Assembly: GCA_021775425.1 (NCBI GenBank)
Contig: JAJFHX010000026.1
Coordinates: 62,001 to 126,000 of the forward strand
From: Hyphomicrobiales bacterium
GTDB lineage: Bacteria > Pseudomonadota > Alphaproteobacteria > Rhizobiales > HXMU1428-3
DNA length: 64,000 nucleotides
Direction of reading: 5' to 3'
The translations under genes and the position numbers were made by a program. Below, piece after piece: positions 9,267 to 18,938 of the stretch; within the stretch, counting starts at the first letter, position 1; each line of letters opens with the position of its first letter. Below the pieces are notes generated by a model. That model saw only the letters and a program-made list of their open reading frames with translations, ran no database searches and was not told where the DNA came from.

Positions 9267-10922
9267 TCAGCTTGTCTGAGCCATTCCATCTGTGCGGCGT
9301 TGAGGATGAGTAAGAGCAGAACCTTCGGCCCGATATGTGCCGGATTTACCGCCTGTTTTTTCAATCAGACGGATAGAGGAAAAACTCATCCCCTTATCAA
9401 TCGCTTTGGCCATGTCATAAATCGTCAGGCATGAGACAGAAACAGCAGTAAGCGCCTCCATCTCAACACCTGTTTTACCATCTACCTTGACAGTCGCCCG
9501 CACCAGAATGCCGGTCACAGGGTTTGTCTGAGGTTTAAAATCAACCTCCACACCGGTCACCGGCAGAGGATGACAAAGCGGGATCAGGTCAGAAGTTTTC
9601 TTCGCCGCCATAATACCAGCCAGACGGGCTGCAGCCAGCACATCACCCTTTTTCATGGCGTTTTGCTGAATTTGTGCAAGTGTCTCCGCCTGCATGGCAA
9701 CAAACCCTTCAGCAGTCGCCACACGGGATGTAACAGTCTTATCTGAAATGTCGACCATATGCGCCGCCCCAGCTTCATTCACATGAGAAAGCTTAGCCGG
9801 TGTGTCATTTTGTGTTTTCTGATCTGAAACAGGTTTCTCTGCGGGCTTGCTGATGCCATCACTTAAAATCTGGCTGCCAGCTGAAGCATCCGCGGCGCCC
9901 GTTTCAATCAGCGCCCCAAGTTCTTTGACTGCCGATTGAAAATCATCTTCAACCGCTTTAATAAACGGGGCTTTACCAGTTTCATCCATTGCCTGCTCAG
10001 AGGGCGGAGTATCTTCTTTAAGTAAATGCGAAGCAGCATCAGCCTGAGTATCGGGCATCATCGTGTCAGGCATCCCAGAAGTAACATCACTCTCCTGGCT
10101 TCGTTTCATAACCTTATCCAGAACCGGCACAGGCTTTCCCAGCAGCACCTTAGTTGCCCTCTCAACATCATCCTGACGCATCAGGCATTCACCCACCAGA
10201 TAAGTATCAACTCCAAACCGTGAAAGCCGCTGTAGGTCCTCATGCTTGAAGATACCACTTTCACTCACAACGATCCGGTCTTTCGGAATAAGCGGCGCAA
10301 GCCCCTCTGTTGTTTCCAGTTTAATATCAAAAGTCTGCAAATTCCGGTTATTAATACCGATCAGCACCGCATTCAACTGAAGCGCCCGCTCAAGCTCCTG
10401 CCGGTTGTGAACCTCAACCAAAACATCCATACCAAGGCTTTTGGCAAGCAGGGTAAGCGTTTTGGCAGTGTTATCATCAAGCGCCGCCATAATCACCAGA
10501 ATACAATCAGCCCCCCATGCCCGGGCTTCTAACACCTGATAAGGGTCAATCATAAAATCTTTTCGAAGCACCGGCAGGCTTGCAGCTGCATGCACCTGTT
10601 TTAAATAAATCGGATGCCCCTGAAAAAACGCAACATCCGTTAAAACCGAAATGCAGGCAGCCCCACCCGCTTCATAGGCCTTTGCCAGAACAACAGGATC
10701 AAAATCTTCCCTGATCAGCCCCTTAGACGGGCTTGCTTTTTTAATTTCTGCAATCAGCGCGGCTTCACCAGAGCCAATCTTTTCACGGATAGAGCGAATA
10801 AACCCACGCGGTTCAGGCGCATTCCCGGCCTGTTTTTCAAGCTCTGCAAGTGGCACGTTATTCTTAGCGTTCTCCACTTCCTTCACCTTGTGAGCGATAA
10901 TCCGATCAAGCATGTTTTGCAT
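9267..10922 (-). CDS. TrpC-MoaC fusion: indole-3-glycerol-phosphate synthase / cyclic pyranopterin monophosphate synthase
   Basis: One uninterrupted 551-codon frame joins two enzymes. Residues 1-270 are TrpC (closes CdRP to indole-3-glycerol phosphate): [13 protein letters not shown] at 57, LRKDFMID at 119, LIGINNRNL at 187 and VVSESGI at 218 are the catalytic/phosphate-binding strands. Residues 271-376 are a low-complexity acidic, Ser/Ala/Asp-rich linker with one possible short helix near 327-340. Residues 377-551 are MoaC (forms cPMP in molybdenum cofactor synthesis): [18 protein letters not shown] at 445, [13 protein letters not shown] at 480 and EKTGGKSG at 521. Both parts look complete. 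In related genomes trpC and moaC are adjacent separate genes. No ATG with a ribosome site lies at the MoaC boundary; only an in-frame GTG at residue 381. AGGA precedes the 10922 ATG by 9 bases. Confidence 0.93.
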   Translation of the reverse strand: MQNMLDRIIAHKVKEVENAKNNVPLAELEKQAGNAPEPRGFIRSIREKIGSGEAALIAEIKKASPSKGLIREDFDPVVLAKAYEAGGAACISVLTDVAFFQGHPIYLKQVHAAASLPVLRKDFMIDPYQVLEARAWGADCILVIMAALDDNTAKTLTLLAKSLGMDVLVEVHNRQELERALQLNAVLIGINNRNLQTFDIKLETTEGLAPLIPKDRIVVSESGIFKHEDLQRLSRFGVDTYLVGECLMRQDDVERATKVLLGKPVPVLDKVMKRSQESDVTSGMPDTMMPDTQADAASHLLKEDTPPSEQAMDETGKAPFIKAVEDDFQSAVKELGALIETGAADASAGSQILSDGISKPAEKPVSDQKTQNDTPAKLSHVNEAGAAHMVDISDKTVTSRVATAEGFVAMQAETLAQIQQNAMKKGDVLAAARLAGIMAAKKTSDLIPLCHPLPVTGVEVDFKPQTNPVTGILVRATVKVDGKTGVEMEALTAVSVSCLTIYDMAKAIDKGMSFSSIRLIEKTGGKSGTYRAEGSALTHPQRRTDGMAQTS

Positions 10923-10984
10923 GATTAAAAGTCCTGTATATTTAAAAATCTATCTTTATCAGATGATGTCGGTAATCAAAAGCT

Positions 10985-12004
10985 TCAAGCCGCTTCATTA
11001 GTAATGGCAACAAGTTTTTCAAGCGCAGCTAAAGCATGTCCCTGATCAATTGAAAGAGCCGCCATTTCAACACCGCTTTTCAAATCATCAACCTTGTCAC
11101 CAACCAGAAGCGCTGCCCCGGCATTTAACAAGACTATATCGCGAAACGCACTCGCCTCACCAATTAAAACAGCTCTGATAGCCGCCGCATTTTCAACCCC
11201 ATCACCACCTTTAAGCTGCGCCATTTCAGCAAGCGGCAAACCAGCGTCAGCTGGATAAACTGAAAAACGGGTAATAACACCGTCTTTTAGTTCAGCAACT
11301 TTGGTCTCACCTGTTGTAGACAATTCATCAAGCCCGTCAGCGCCATGCACAACCCATAATTTTTCAGCACCAAGATTGCGCAGCACTTCAGCAATTGGCC
11401 CGAGCCACTCTTCAGCATAAACACCAATGACCTGTCTCTTCGCACCAGCCGGGTTAGAAAGCGGGCCGAGAATATTAAAAATTGTCCGCACACCCAGCGA
11501 AACCCGCGCCGGCCCGACATGCTTCATGGCTGAATGATGTGCCGGCGCAAACATAAACCCGATACCCGCCTCGCGAATACAGCGCTCAACAACAGCCGGG
11601 CTGACATCAAGCTTCACCCCAAGCGCCGCAAGCACATCCGCTGAGCCAGATTTGGAAGAGATTGATTTATTACCATGCTTGGCAACAGGAATACCGGCGC
11701 CAGCCACAACAAAAGCACTGCAAGTTGATATATTATACGTACCATGCGCATCGCCGCCGGTCCCGCATGTGTCAACAGATCCTGGCGGTGCTTTCACCCC
11801 CGTTGCTTTGGCGCGCATAACTTCAGCCGCACCAGTGATTTCATCAACCGTTTCACCGCGCATTCTAAGGCCCATTAAAAAGCCGCCAATCTGCGCCGGT
11901 TCAGCCTGCCCCGTCATCAGCAAATCAAAAGCCGCAGCTGCATCAGCACGGCTTAACGTCTCACCATTTGAAATGACTTTGATATAATCCTGTATCGTCT
12001 TCAT
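10985..12004 (-). CDS. trpD: anthranilate phosphoribosyltransferase
   Basis: Transfers phosphoribose from PRPP to anthranilate in tryptophan synthesis. The 339-residue length is typical. Signatures: VDTCGTGGDAHGTYNIST near residue 80 (PRPP binding), AKHGNKSISSKSGSADVLAALG near 107-128, and the ARVSLGVRTIFNILGPLSNP segment near 167. It lies between trpG (67-base gap) and the trpC-moaC fusion (62-base gap) on the same strand, so it is part of the trp operon. Confidence 0.97.
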   Translation of the reverse strand: MKTIQDYIKVISNGETLSRADAAAAFDLLMTGQAEPAQIGGFLMGLRMRGETVDEITGAAEVMRAKATGVKAPPGSVDTCGTGGDAHGTYNISTCSAFVVAGAGIPVAKHGNKSISSKSGSADVLAALGVKLDVSPAVVERCIREAGIGFMFAPAHHSAMKHVGPARVSLGVRTIFNILGPLSNPAGAKRQVIGVYAEEWLGPIAEVLRNLGAEKLWVVHGADGLDELSTTGETKVAELKDGVITRFSVYPADAGLPLAEMAQLKGGDGVENAAAIRAVLIGEASAFRDIVLLNAGAALLVGDKVDDLKSGVEMAALSIDQGHALAALEKLVAITNEAA

Positions 12005-12071
12005 ACCACTTCCCGAATTTATATTTCAGCCTGCAATGTGATCTGCATGAATCTGCCTGTTGAAAGAAAGC

Positions 12072-12683
12072 TTAAACAGTCGCAGTCATTTTAATTTTTT
12101 TCGCGTCAATAGATATTCCGGAAAGTTCAAGAAAATTGGCAAGTATCTTATGTCCAAAATCCGAGGCAATGCTTTCCGGATGGAACTGCACACCGTAAAC
12201 AGGCAATTCCTTATGCGCTAACCCCATGATCAGGCCATCATCACTTGTCGCAGTAACTTCAAGACAGGAAGGAAGACTTTCCTGTTCAACAATAAGAGAA
12301 TGATACCGGGTCGCGATAAAAGGGGAGGGCAGGCCCTTAAAAATGGAATGTTCCTGATGGAGAATGTGCGACGTTTTCCCGTGCATTAAAATCGGTGCAC
12401 GAACCACCTTGCCACCAAACGCCTGACCAATAGACTGATGACCAAGACAAACGCCGAACAAAGGAATTTTCCCCGCGCATTTCTCAACCAGTTCAAGACA
12501 GATCCCGGCTTCATTCGGCGTGCAGGGTCCAGGTGATATGACAATCGCCTTTGGTGCCTGTTCAATCACTTCATCAACCGTAATCTTGTCATTACGGATC
12601 ACATGGCTATCAACACCCAATTCACCAATATAATGAACCAGATTATAGGTAAAACTATCATAATTATCGATTAAGGTGATCAT
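12072..12683 (-). CDS. trpG: anthranilate synthase component II (glutamine amidotransferase)
   Basis: Supplies ammonia from glutamine to TrpE. The 203-residue class I amidotransferase has the catalytic Cys in [12 protein letters not shown], and the His-Glu pair in [19 protein letters not shown] is the TrpG/PabA signature. The start is set at [11 protein letters not shown]; a longer in-frame ORF to 12770 only reads through the preceding gene. The ATG lies 4 bases past the stop of the SixA-like gene, implying translational coupling, with AGGACC 10 bases ahead inside that gene. It could also serve PabB in folate synthesis, as TrpG/PabA proteins may be shared. Confidence 0.95.
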   Translation of the reverse strand: MITLIDNYDSFTYNLVHYIGELGVDSHVIRNDKITVDEVIEQAPKAIVISPGPCTPNEAGICLELVEKCAGKIPLFGVCLGHQSIGQAFGGKVVRAPILMHGKTSHILHQEHSIFKGLPSPFIATRYHSLIVEQESLPSCLEVTATSDDGLIMGLAHKELPVYGVQFHPESIASDFGHKILANFLELSGISIDAKKIKMTATV

Positions 12684-12687
12684 CGTC

Positions 12688-13230
12688 TTATACGGTCCTG
12701 TCCTGACTTTGCGCCTTAAGCAACTGCTTAGGCGTGACATAACGATATAAGGTTCCACTCCCCTCGGCAACAGCAGACCAGTCCTTCACCTGAAATTGAA
12801 AATGTGTAACAGCAGATGTCGGATATTTAACTTCAAACGGTGGCGCAGGCTGGCCATCTTTAAGCTTAATCAATGCATTGGCAAGAATATGCATACCCGG
12901 ATTATGACCGATAATCATCAGCGACTTTAAAGTATCAGGCAGCGTTCGTATTAAAGATAATAAATCAACAGAAGACGCATGATACAAAACTTCATGATAG
13001 GAAATATCCGCAAACCGGATGCCTTCTTCTTTTAATAGTTTCAAAGTGGAAGTGCATCGTTTTGCCGTTGAACATAAAACAAGTTCAGGGCTAATGGCAT
13101 GTTCAATCATCCACTGGCCAATCAACGGCACGGCCTGCCTCCCACGCTTATTAAGCGGGCGCTCAAAATCATCAAGAAAAGCATCATCCCAACTGGATTT
13201 GGCGTGCCTCATTAAAAAAAGATCAACCAT
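12688..13230 (-). CDS. SixA-like phosphohistidine phosphatase (histidine phosphatase superfamily)
   Basis: A 180-residue protein of the histidine phosphatase (phosphoglycerate-mutase-like) superfamily. The N-terminal catalytic motif is [13 protein letters not shown] (RHG variant RHA as in SixA), followed by RPLNKRGRQ, and the second His is in IIGHNPGMH near residue 107. SixA proteins remove phosphate from phosphohistidine; the substrate here cannot be told from sequence. It sits between trpE and trpG with only 4 bases to trpG, so it is probably translated together with the anthranilate synthase small subunit. A GTGAG ribosome site precedes the ATG at 13230 by 6 bases. Confidence 0.87.
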   Translation of the reverse strand: MVDLFLMRHAKSSWDDAFLDDFERPLNKRGRQAVPLIGQWMIEHAISPELVLCSTAKRCTSTLKLLKEEGIRFADISYHEVLYHASSVDLLSLIRTLPDTLKSLMIIGHNPGMHILANALIKLKDGQPAPPFEVKYPTSAVTHFQFQVKDWSAVAEGSGTLYRYVTPKQLLKAQSQDRTV

Positions 13231-13306
13231 GAATAACTCACTTTAAACAGCACAATGCCAAACCAGATAAAATCAAATCAGACATGTTAAAACCAGCAGC
13301 TTAAAC

Positions 13307-14887
13307 TTAACGATTAGATTTCACACTTGCAAAACGAACCGCTTCAGCCCGGGCACTAAACAGAGCCTTAGCCTTGTTCACACACTCTTCATATTCAGAT
13401 TGTGGTTGACTGTCTGCAACAATCCCCGCACCTGCCTGCACATGCATCTGGCCATCTTTAACAATCGCTGTCCTTAAAACAATACAGCTATCCATTTCAC
13501 CATTGGCTGAAAAATAACCAACACAGCCGGCATAAATACCACGTTTATGAACTTCAAGCTCATCAATAATTTCCATCGCCCGAACTTTTGGCGCACCAGA
13601 AACTGTGCCCGCCGGAAATCCCGCCATGAGTGCATCAATCTCATCAAACTCAGATGAGAGCCGCCCCTCTACATTAGAAACAATATGCATCACATGACTA
13701 TAACGTTCGAGAAAAAACTGATCTGTCACCTTAACACTGCCAAGTTCAGCCACTCGCCCCACATCATTCCGTCCAAGATCAAGCAGCATCAGATGTTCAG
13801 CACATTCCTTTGGGTCACTAAGAAGATCAGCCCCAAGCGTTTCGTCTTCTGAAGGTGTGGCACCGCGTGGCCGTGTCCCGGCAATCGGCCGGACAGTGAC
13901 TTTATTTTCTCTCGCTCTGACAAGAATTTCAGGGCTGGAACCAATAATCGAAAACCCGGCAAAATTCAGATAATAGAGAAAAGGAGAGGGGTTTGTTCGC
14001 CTCAGCGCCCGATAAAGTGAAAACGGCGGCAAATCAAACGGCGCTGAAAATCTCTGGCTCAACACCACCTGGAAAATATCACCCGCTTTGATATAGTCCT
14101 GCGCCTTGCTGACCATCTCTATATACTGTTGATGTGTGGTGTTTGAACTTGGTTCTTCAAACACGTCTTCAACCGTCTCAATATGCGCCTGATGCGGCAC
14201 AGGCGCATTCAGATCCAGAATGGCAGACTGAAGATTGTCGAGGGCATCCTGATATGCCTGTTCGCCTGAAACACCATCCTTAACATCAACCCGGTGCACC
14301 ATGACCATTTCATCTTTCACGGCATCAAAAATCACCATAATGGTCGGGCGAATGAAGATTGTATCTGGAACATCAAGAACATCAGGGTTTTCTTCAGGTA
14401 AATGTTCCATCAACCGAACATTGTCATAACCCATATAGCCAAAAACCCCGGCAGCCATAGGCGGTAATTCAGGGGGAAGGTCAATCCGTGATCGCTCAAG
14501 CAATGTTCTGATGGCATGCAGGGTCGGTTCAGAAAGAGGTTTAAAATCATCACCACCAGTTAAACATTGCTCGTTAATTTCAGCATGTTCACCCTGGCTC
14601 CTGAAAATAACATCAGGCTTCAGGCCAATCACCGAGTAGCGCCCCCGTACCGCGCCCCCTTCAACACTTTCAAGCAAAAAATGATTGCCAGAAACTGAAG
14701 TGGACTGATCAGATCTGGCCGCTCCGTCATCTGATTGCGTTAATTTTAAAAAAGCGGAAACAGGCGTTTCAAGGTCGGCAACAAGACGGGTCCAGACAAC
14801 TTGTGATTTGCCGTCTTCATAGCCGGATTGAAAAGAGGAAAATTCTGGAAAAAAACCGGTCTCACCAGCTACAATCTGCTTATTCAT
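13307..14887 (-). CDS. trpE: anthranilate synthase component I
   Basis: Converts chorismate to anthranilate with ammonia from TrpG. The 526-residue protein shows the tryptophan feedback motif LLES in HFLLESVEGG near residue 68 and RYSVIG, then the chorismate-binding domain with VVLSQRFSAPF, GSSPEILVRARENKVTVRPIAG (no more than the family core is implied), LDLGRNDVGRVAE, ERYSHVMHIVSNVEG and AGTVSGAPKVRAMEII. It is not fused to TrpG, unlike in Rhizobium. The frame could start at a TTG at 14893, but the ATG two codons later with AAGG 10 bases ahead is preferred. It is followed by the SixA-like gene after 76 bases. Confidence 0.96.
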   Translation of the reverse strand: MNKQIVAGETGFFPEFSSFQSGYEDGKSQVVWTRLVADLETPVSAFLKLTQSDDGAARSDQSTSVSGNHFLLESVEGGAVRGRYSVIGLKPDVIFRSQGEHAEINEQCLTGGDDFKPLSEPTLHAIRTLLERSRIDLPPELPPMAAGVFGYMGYDNVRLMEHLPEENPDVLDVPDTIFIRPTIMVIFDAVKDEMVMVHRVDVKDGVSGEQAYQDALDNLQSAILDLNAPVPHQAHIETVEDVFEEPSSNTTHQQYIEMVSKAQDYIKAGDIFQVVLSQRFSAPFDLPPFSLYRALRRTNPSPFLYYLNFAGFSIIGSSPEILVRARENKVTVRPIAGTRPRGATPSEDETLGADLLSDPKECAEHLMLLDLGRNDVGRVAELGSVKVTDQFFLERYSHVMHIVSNVEGRLSSEFDEIDALMAGFPAGTVSGAPKVRAMEIIDELEVHKRGIYAGCVGYFSANGEMDSCIVLRTAIVKDGQMHVQAGAGIVADSQPQSEYEECVNKAKALFSARAEAVRFASVKSNR

Positions 14888-14983
14888 ACCCAATTCGCCT
14901 TATCAGAAACTCAAAGCCACACCAATAATATGGGGCACTTTGGAGCCAGGCATATCTTCAGACATGCCTGACTAAAAAGCTTA

Positions 14984-16888
14984 TTAAAGGGCATTCTTCA
15001 GTTGGTCAAATACCTGTTTGTTTTCAACAACACCAAATTGTGTTTTCGCACTTTGTAGATATTGCGCAACAAGGTCGCTGGTTAGCTCAGATTGCAACTC
15101 AGTTTCAATTTTTGTCTTATAAGCTTCATAGGCCGGGCCAGATGTTTTGGCCGCTTCATGTTTGTTGACCTTAACAATCACCCAGTTTTTATTATTTGCA
15201 GCAAGACCTGAACTGATACCGCCTTCTTTCACGCTGAATAGTCGATTAACGAAAACAACAGGAATATCATCATCAACCTTAGCGCCGCGTCCCAGCGCAT
15301 CGGGTTTAACTACTTTTGCACTCAATCGACTGGCAACTGCCGCAAAGTCTTTCTTATCTTCAATCTCTTTGGTGATTGTTGAAGCAAACTCAGAAGCAAG
15401 TCTCTTATTCTCTTTATCTAGCCAGGCTGCTTTTAATTCGTCTTTAATTTCATCCTGTTTCTTAATCCGGCTTGGCATAATTTCAAGCACATCAAACCAC
15501 ACATAACCGCCATCACTATGCCTGACAGAAACCGTATCATCACCAACGGCAGAAGAGAAAATAGCACCGGTTAAACGTTGAGTTTTAGGCAGCTCAGCAA
15601 CAGGCTTGCCATCAGTGCCAAGTCCTTTTGCGTCAATGGCTTTAATGTCAATGCCTGTGCCGTTCATTTCCTTGGCAACATTCAAAGCACCCATGCCACT
15701 CGCACGCAGGTCTTCAACTTTATCATAAAGTTTTTTAATTTCAGTACGCGCAAAGCGTTCTCTCAAAGTCTTTTCAATATCAGGCCTGACATCTTCCAGT
15801 GTTTTTTCAACAGCCGCGACAACCTTATCAACTTTGGCAATCGTAATGGCAAAACGCCCTTCAACAGGTGCGGTATACTCGCCTTCTTTCACACCAAACA
15901 CAGCATCAGCAAGTTTCGCATCTGCCATACTGGCCTTTGTCACTGGGCCAACTGAATCAGCCTTGGTGCTTTTGCCAAATTCTTTTGCAACTTCATTAAA
16001 GTCTTTGCCAGCATTTAAAGCTTTATGTGCTTCTAAAGCTTTTTCCATTGTTTCAAAAACAATCTGGCTATAAGTCCGGTTCGCTGGCGTATTAAAAGAT
16101 TTCTTACGCAGCTCATAAGTCGCCTTCACATCTTTTTCAGAAATTTCAGCCTTTTTCTTCAGTTCATCCATAGAGAGAACATAAAGAGCAACTTTTCTGT
16201 ATTCAGGTGCTTTAAAGCTCGCTTTTGCAGTTTCATAAAAACTGTTCAGTTCAGCCTCAGTTGGTTCAGCCGCTTTTTTCACAGCACCTTCAGGAATGAC
16301 AAAATATTCAACATTAATCTTGTCTTCCCGGTAATGATAAAGGCTGTCAATCATCACTTTAGGTATGACTTTCTTCTGAGTAAAAATGCTGGTGAGCTGT
16401 GTGCGTAGAGCAGACTCGCGCTGCGTCTGAAAATATTGTTGTTCAGTAATCCGCTCAGACCGCAAAATCTGCCTCAGCAACTCTTTGTTAAATGTCCCGG
16501 TCTGGTCTCTAAGCTGCGGGTCGTTCTTAATGGCTTCACCAATAGAAAAATCAGAAACACCAAGCTCAAGATTACTGACATGGCTGTCAACAGCTGCCTG
16601 ATTGATCAGACGGTATTTAACCTGCGACGGTATATCAAACGCTCTTAGTTGTTCTCTGCTAAGTCGTTGCTTTAAGCGTGTGTTCCACTCATTCACCACA
16701 GTTGGGTACATGCGCTCATAATCTACCCGGCTGATTTCAACATCACCCACTTTGGCAAGCGGTACATTCGTATCCGAGAGAATGAGCCCTTCAACACCCC
16801 AGACAGCAAAACTCAAAATCAACAGACCAATAAAAATCTTGGCAATAACACCACCAACACTTTTCCGAAGCACACTTAACATATTCAT
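14984..16888 (-). CDS. PpiD/SurA-type periplasmic peptidyl-prolyl isomerase
   Basis: A 634-residue membrane-anchored folding factor. One N-terminal transmembrane helix (about residues 15-36, IAKIFIGLLILSFAVWGVEG) follows a short basic cytosolic tail; the rest faces the periplasm. A SurA-N-like chaperone region covers about 40-190, and a parvulin-type rotamase domain about 235-360 (RTYSQIVFETMEKALEAHK... FGKSTKADSVGPVTKASM). PpiD proteins help outer-membrane and periplasmic proteins fold near the Sec translocon. It is upstream of trpE in the same direction with a 96-base gap, and divergent from tpiA. The second ATG (16882) is an equally good start. Confidence 0.9.
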   Translation of the reverse strand: MNMLSVLRKSVGGVIAKIFIGLLILSFAVWGVEGLILSDTNVPLAKVGDVEISRVDYERMYPTVVNEWNTRLKQRLSREQLRAFDIPSQVKYRLINQAAVDSHVSNLELGVSDFSIGEAIKNDPQLRDQTGTFNKELLRQILRSERITEQQYFQTQRESALRTQLTSIFTQKKVIPKVMIDSLYHYREDKINVEYFVIPEGAVKKAAEPTEAELNSFYETAKASFKAPEYRKVALYVLSMDELKKKAEISEKDVKATYELRKKSFNTPANRTYSQIVFETMEKALEAHKALNAGKDFNEVAKEFGKSTKADSVGPVTKASMADAKLADAVFGVKEGEYTAPVEGRFAITIAKVDKVVAAVEKTLEDVRPDIEKTLRERFARTEIKKLYDKVEDLRASGMGALNVAKEMNGTGIDIKAIDAKGLGTDGKPVAELPKTQRLTGAIFSSAVGDDTVSVRHSDGGYVWFDVLEIMPSRIKKQDEIKDELKAAWLDKENKRLASEFASTITKEIEDKKDFAAVASRLSAKVVKPDALGRGAKVDDDIPVVFVNRLFSVKEGGISSGLAANNKNWVIVKVNKHEAAKTSGPAYEAYKTKIETELQSELTSDLVAQYLQSAKTQFGVVENKQVFDQLKNAL

Positions 16889-17271
16889 TCCATCTTATGG
16901 TTCGTTTCGCCGCATTGATATAAAATCAAATTTAGGCGATTTTATTATAAAAATTACGTCTACCAACAACAGCGTTTACCATGCAAGACACTGAGAAAGG
17001 CAGACAAACAAACAAATGATCTTAAACTTTTATAGACATTCACATAGCATGTCACCTAAAAGTGGTTACTCGTTCGAGAGACAAACAGTTGCCAGACATT
17101 CCAGCGTAAATCTATGACACGCCAGAATAAAACTTAGATCATGTCATGCCAGTTCAGGTAAACTATGTCATGATCTAGGGGGGGAAGTCTAATATTGGCA
17201 AGCCATTTCTTATCTAAAATAGAAAAACACTTAATTTAAAGACATACATTAACAAAGGGCCACTACCAAAA
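16889..17271. other. intergenic region between ppiD and tpiA, with paired repeats
   Basis: No gene is seen in these 383 bases; it must hold the divergent promoters of ppiD and tpiA. TAGATCATG (17135-17143) is repeated in inverted orientation as CATGATCTA (17169-17177), and within this the octamer ATGTCATG occurs as a direct repeat at 17141-17148 and 17165-17172, 24 bases apart. This looks like an operator or a leader hairpin about 95-135 bases before tpiA. No protein is named for it. Confidence 0.45.
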
Positions 17272-18027
17272 ATGATTAAACCAATAGTTGCCGGCAACTG
17301 GAAAATGAACGGCGTTTCTCAGTCAGTCACCGAAATTAACACATTAAAAGCCAATATCACTGAAAATGACCAGTCAAATAACTGTGAAATCCTGATATGC
17401 CCGCCAGCCACACTCATCACAGCCTTTGCGCATATTCTCTCAAATTCGCCAATCGAAATAGGCGGGCAAACCTGCCATCATGCTGAAAAAGGCGCCCATA
17501 CCGGCGACATTTCAGCTGAGATGATTAAAGACTGCGGCGCAAAATACGTTATAACCGGCCATTCCGAACGCCGCATGGATCATGGTGAAATGGATCGTGA
17601 CATCGCCCTGAAAACTGAAGCCGGCTGGCGCGCCGGTTTAAAAGTCATTCTTTGTGTTGGCGAACTGTTAGGCGAAAGAAAAGCCGACCTCACCCTGAAA
17701 GTCATTGAACGCCAGCTAAAAAATTCAATTCCAGATGGCGCCACAGCAGAAAACCTCATAATTGCCTATGAACCCGTCTGGGCCATTGGCACAGGTCTGA
17801 CACCAACAACAGAAGACATCGCAAAAGTACATGACTTTATCCGCAAATTTTTGATCGAAAACATAAGCGCAGAAGAAGGCAAAAAGATACGCATTCTATA
17901 TGGCGGCTCTGTCAAACCAGCAAACGCGAAAGAATTAATGGCCGTTTCAAATGTAAACGGGGCACTGGTGGGCGGCGCAAGTTTAAAAGCTGAAGATTTC
18001 ACAGGAATTATTGCAGCTTATCAATAG
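17272..18027 (+). CDS. tpiA: triosephosphate isomerase
   Basis: Interconverts dihydroxyacetone phosphate and glyceraldehyde 3-phosphate. The 251-residue TIM barrel has GNWKMNG near residue 7 (catalytic Lys), ITGHSERR near 96 (catalytic His), [11 protein letters not shown] near 165 (catalytic Glu) and the phosphate-binding GGSVKPANA near 211. The start at 17272 is set by the conserved [10 protein letters not shown]. It leads a plus-strand series with a secreted protein, secG and pyrG, although an untranslated hairpin follows it. Confidence 0.97.
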   Translation: MIKPIVAGNWKMNGVSQSVTEINTLKANITENDQSNNCEILICPPATLITAFAHILSNSPIEIGGQTCHHAEKGAHTGDISAEMIKDCGAKYVITGHSERRMDHGEMDRDIALKTEAGWRAGLKVILCVGELLGERKADLTLKVIERQLKNSIPDGATAENLIIAYEPVWAIGTGLTPTTEDIAKVHDFIRKFLIENISAEEGKKIRILYGGSVKPANAKELMAVSNVNGALVGGASLKAEDFTGIIAAYQ

Positions 18028-18040
18028 CTGCGATATGGTG

Positions 18041-18085
18041 CGGGCCTGTGGCCATCCTGAAAAAAGAAAATAAAGGGGTGGCCCG
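18041..18085. other. inverted repeat after tpiA
   Basis: GGCCATCC (18050-18057) can pair with GGGTGGCC (18076-18083, one G-T pair), and CGGGCC (18041-18046) with GGCCCG (18080-18085) as a competing pairing; the loop is A-rich. No U-run follows on the plus strand, so it is unlikely to be a simple terminator. Low certainty. Confidence 0.3.
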
Positions 18086-18116
18086 GTCAGCAAATTAAAT
18101 CGGGGCCTGTATCTAC

Positions 18117-18740
18117 ATGTTAGTGAAATCGTCTGCGTTGCATTCAATTAGCTTCTGCACTTTAAGTTTTTTTAAAACCACATGCCTGTTTTCATTCATA
18201 ATCCTGGCAACACTGAGCATGTCTGCTACAGGATTAAACGCGGAGCCACTATCAAAACAAGCCTGCAAAAATTTAAATGAAAAACTTCAGAAACTATTAC
18301 AGCTCCAGGCTGTCCAGGATATGGGCAAAGGTTTTGAATGGGTCAAAGCCAATTCCAAACCAGAAGAAATCCAATCAATAAAACTCTATATCGAAACTGA
18401 AGAGCAATTAAAATTCCGCTGCCCAAGACTGAAAAAGAACAAGAGCAAGAAAAAAATTGTCAAACCCAAAAGAAAACCGGCTGACTTAAAAAACAGACCT
18501 GCACCCAAACCAGCCATTGATACAACCAAAAAGAAAAAACTGAAACCAGACGATAAAACCAAAAAAACAACGAAGAAAACGCCTGTTAAAAAGAAAAACG
18601 CGCCTAAAAAGAAACCTCAAAAACCAAAATCAAAACCAAAGAAACAAACTGAAAAGCAACCAGAACCGACCCTGCTGGATGACCTGATTGCAACAATTCA
18701 GGACGCAGCCGCCCCCTTACCAGAAGAGAAAAAGCAATAA
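18117..18740 (+). CDS. hypothetical secreted protein with Lys/Pro-rich C-terminal half
   Basis: A 207-residue protein of unknown function. Residues 1-43 include a long hydrophobic stretch (LFSFIILATLSMSATGLNA) that looks like a signal peptide ending at Ala42. Residues 44-100 form a small folded region with two cysteines (KQACKNLNEKLQKLL ... QLKFRCPRL) and the phrase GFEWVKAN; I believe similar short domains occur next to secG in other Rhizobiales, but this is from memory. From about residue 100 to 185 the chain is a Lys/Pro/Thr-rich, strongly basic and probably disordered tail, ending in an acidic Leu-rich segment. The ATG at 18117 has no clear ribosome site. Confidence 0.75.
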   Translation: MLVKSSALHSISFCTLSFFKTTCLFSFIILATLSMSATGLNAEPLSKQACKNLNEKLQKLLQLQAVQDMGKGFEWVKANSKPEEIQSIKLYIETEEQLKFRCPRLKKNKSKKKIVKPKRKPADLKNRPAPKPAIDTTKKKKLKPDDKTKKTTKKTPVKKKNAPKKKPQKPKSKPKKQTEKQPEPTLLDDLIATIQDAAAPLPEEKKQ

Positions 18741-18938
18741 AGGCCTAAAAATCCCCGTTTTTTTAACCCAAACTCGGTTTTAACTTGAACCAGATCACCA
18801 GTTTGAGTATTGATTTCACTCAGTTCTGAAAAACTGCAGCCACAATTCGATTGATAGGGCGCATAACAAGCTGAAATAACCAAGTTACAGAACAGCGAAG
18901 TCTCAGAGCTCACCAAAGAGAGATTTAAAGGAAATAAA

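Noticed and set aside
9795..9860. Separate moaC start inside the trpC-moaC frame
   Set aside because: The only nearby start is a GTG without a ribosome site, and the ATG in this stretch is out of frame, so the fusion reading is simpler.
14888..14983. Tryptophan attenuator leader peptide before trpE
   Set aside because: No small ORF with tandem Trp codons is visible in the 96-base gap; only a CAGGCAT/ATGCCTG stem without a U-run.
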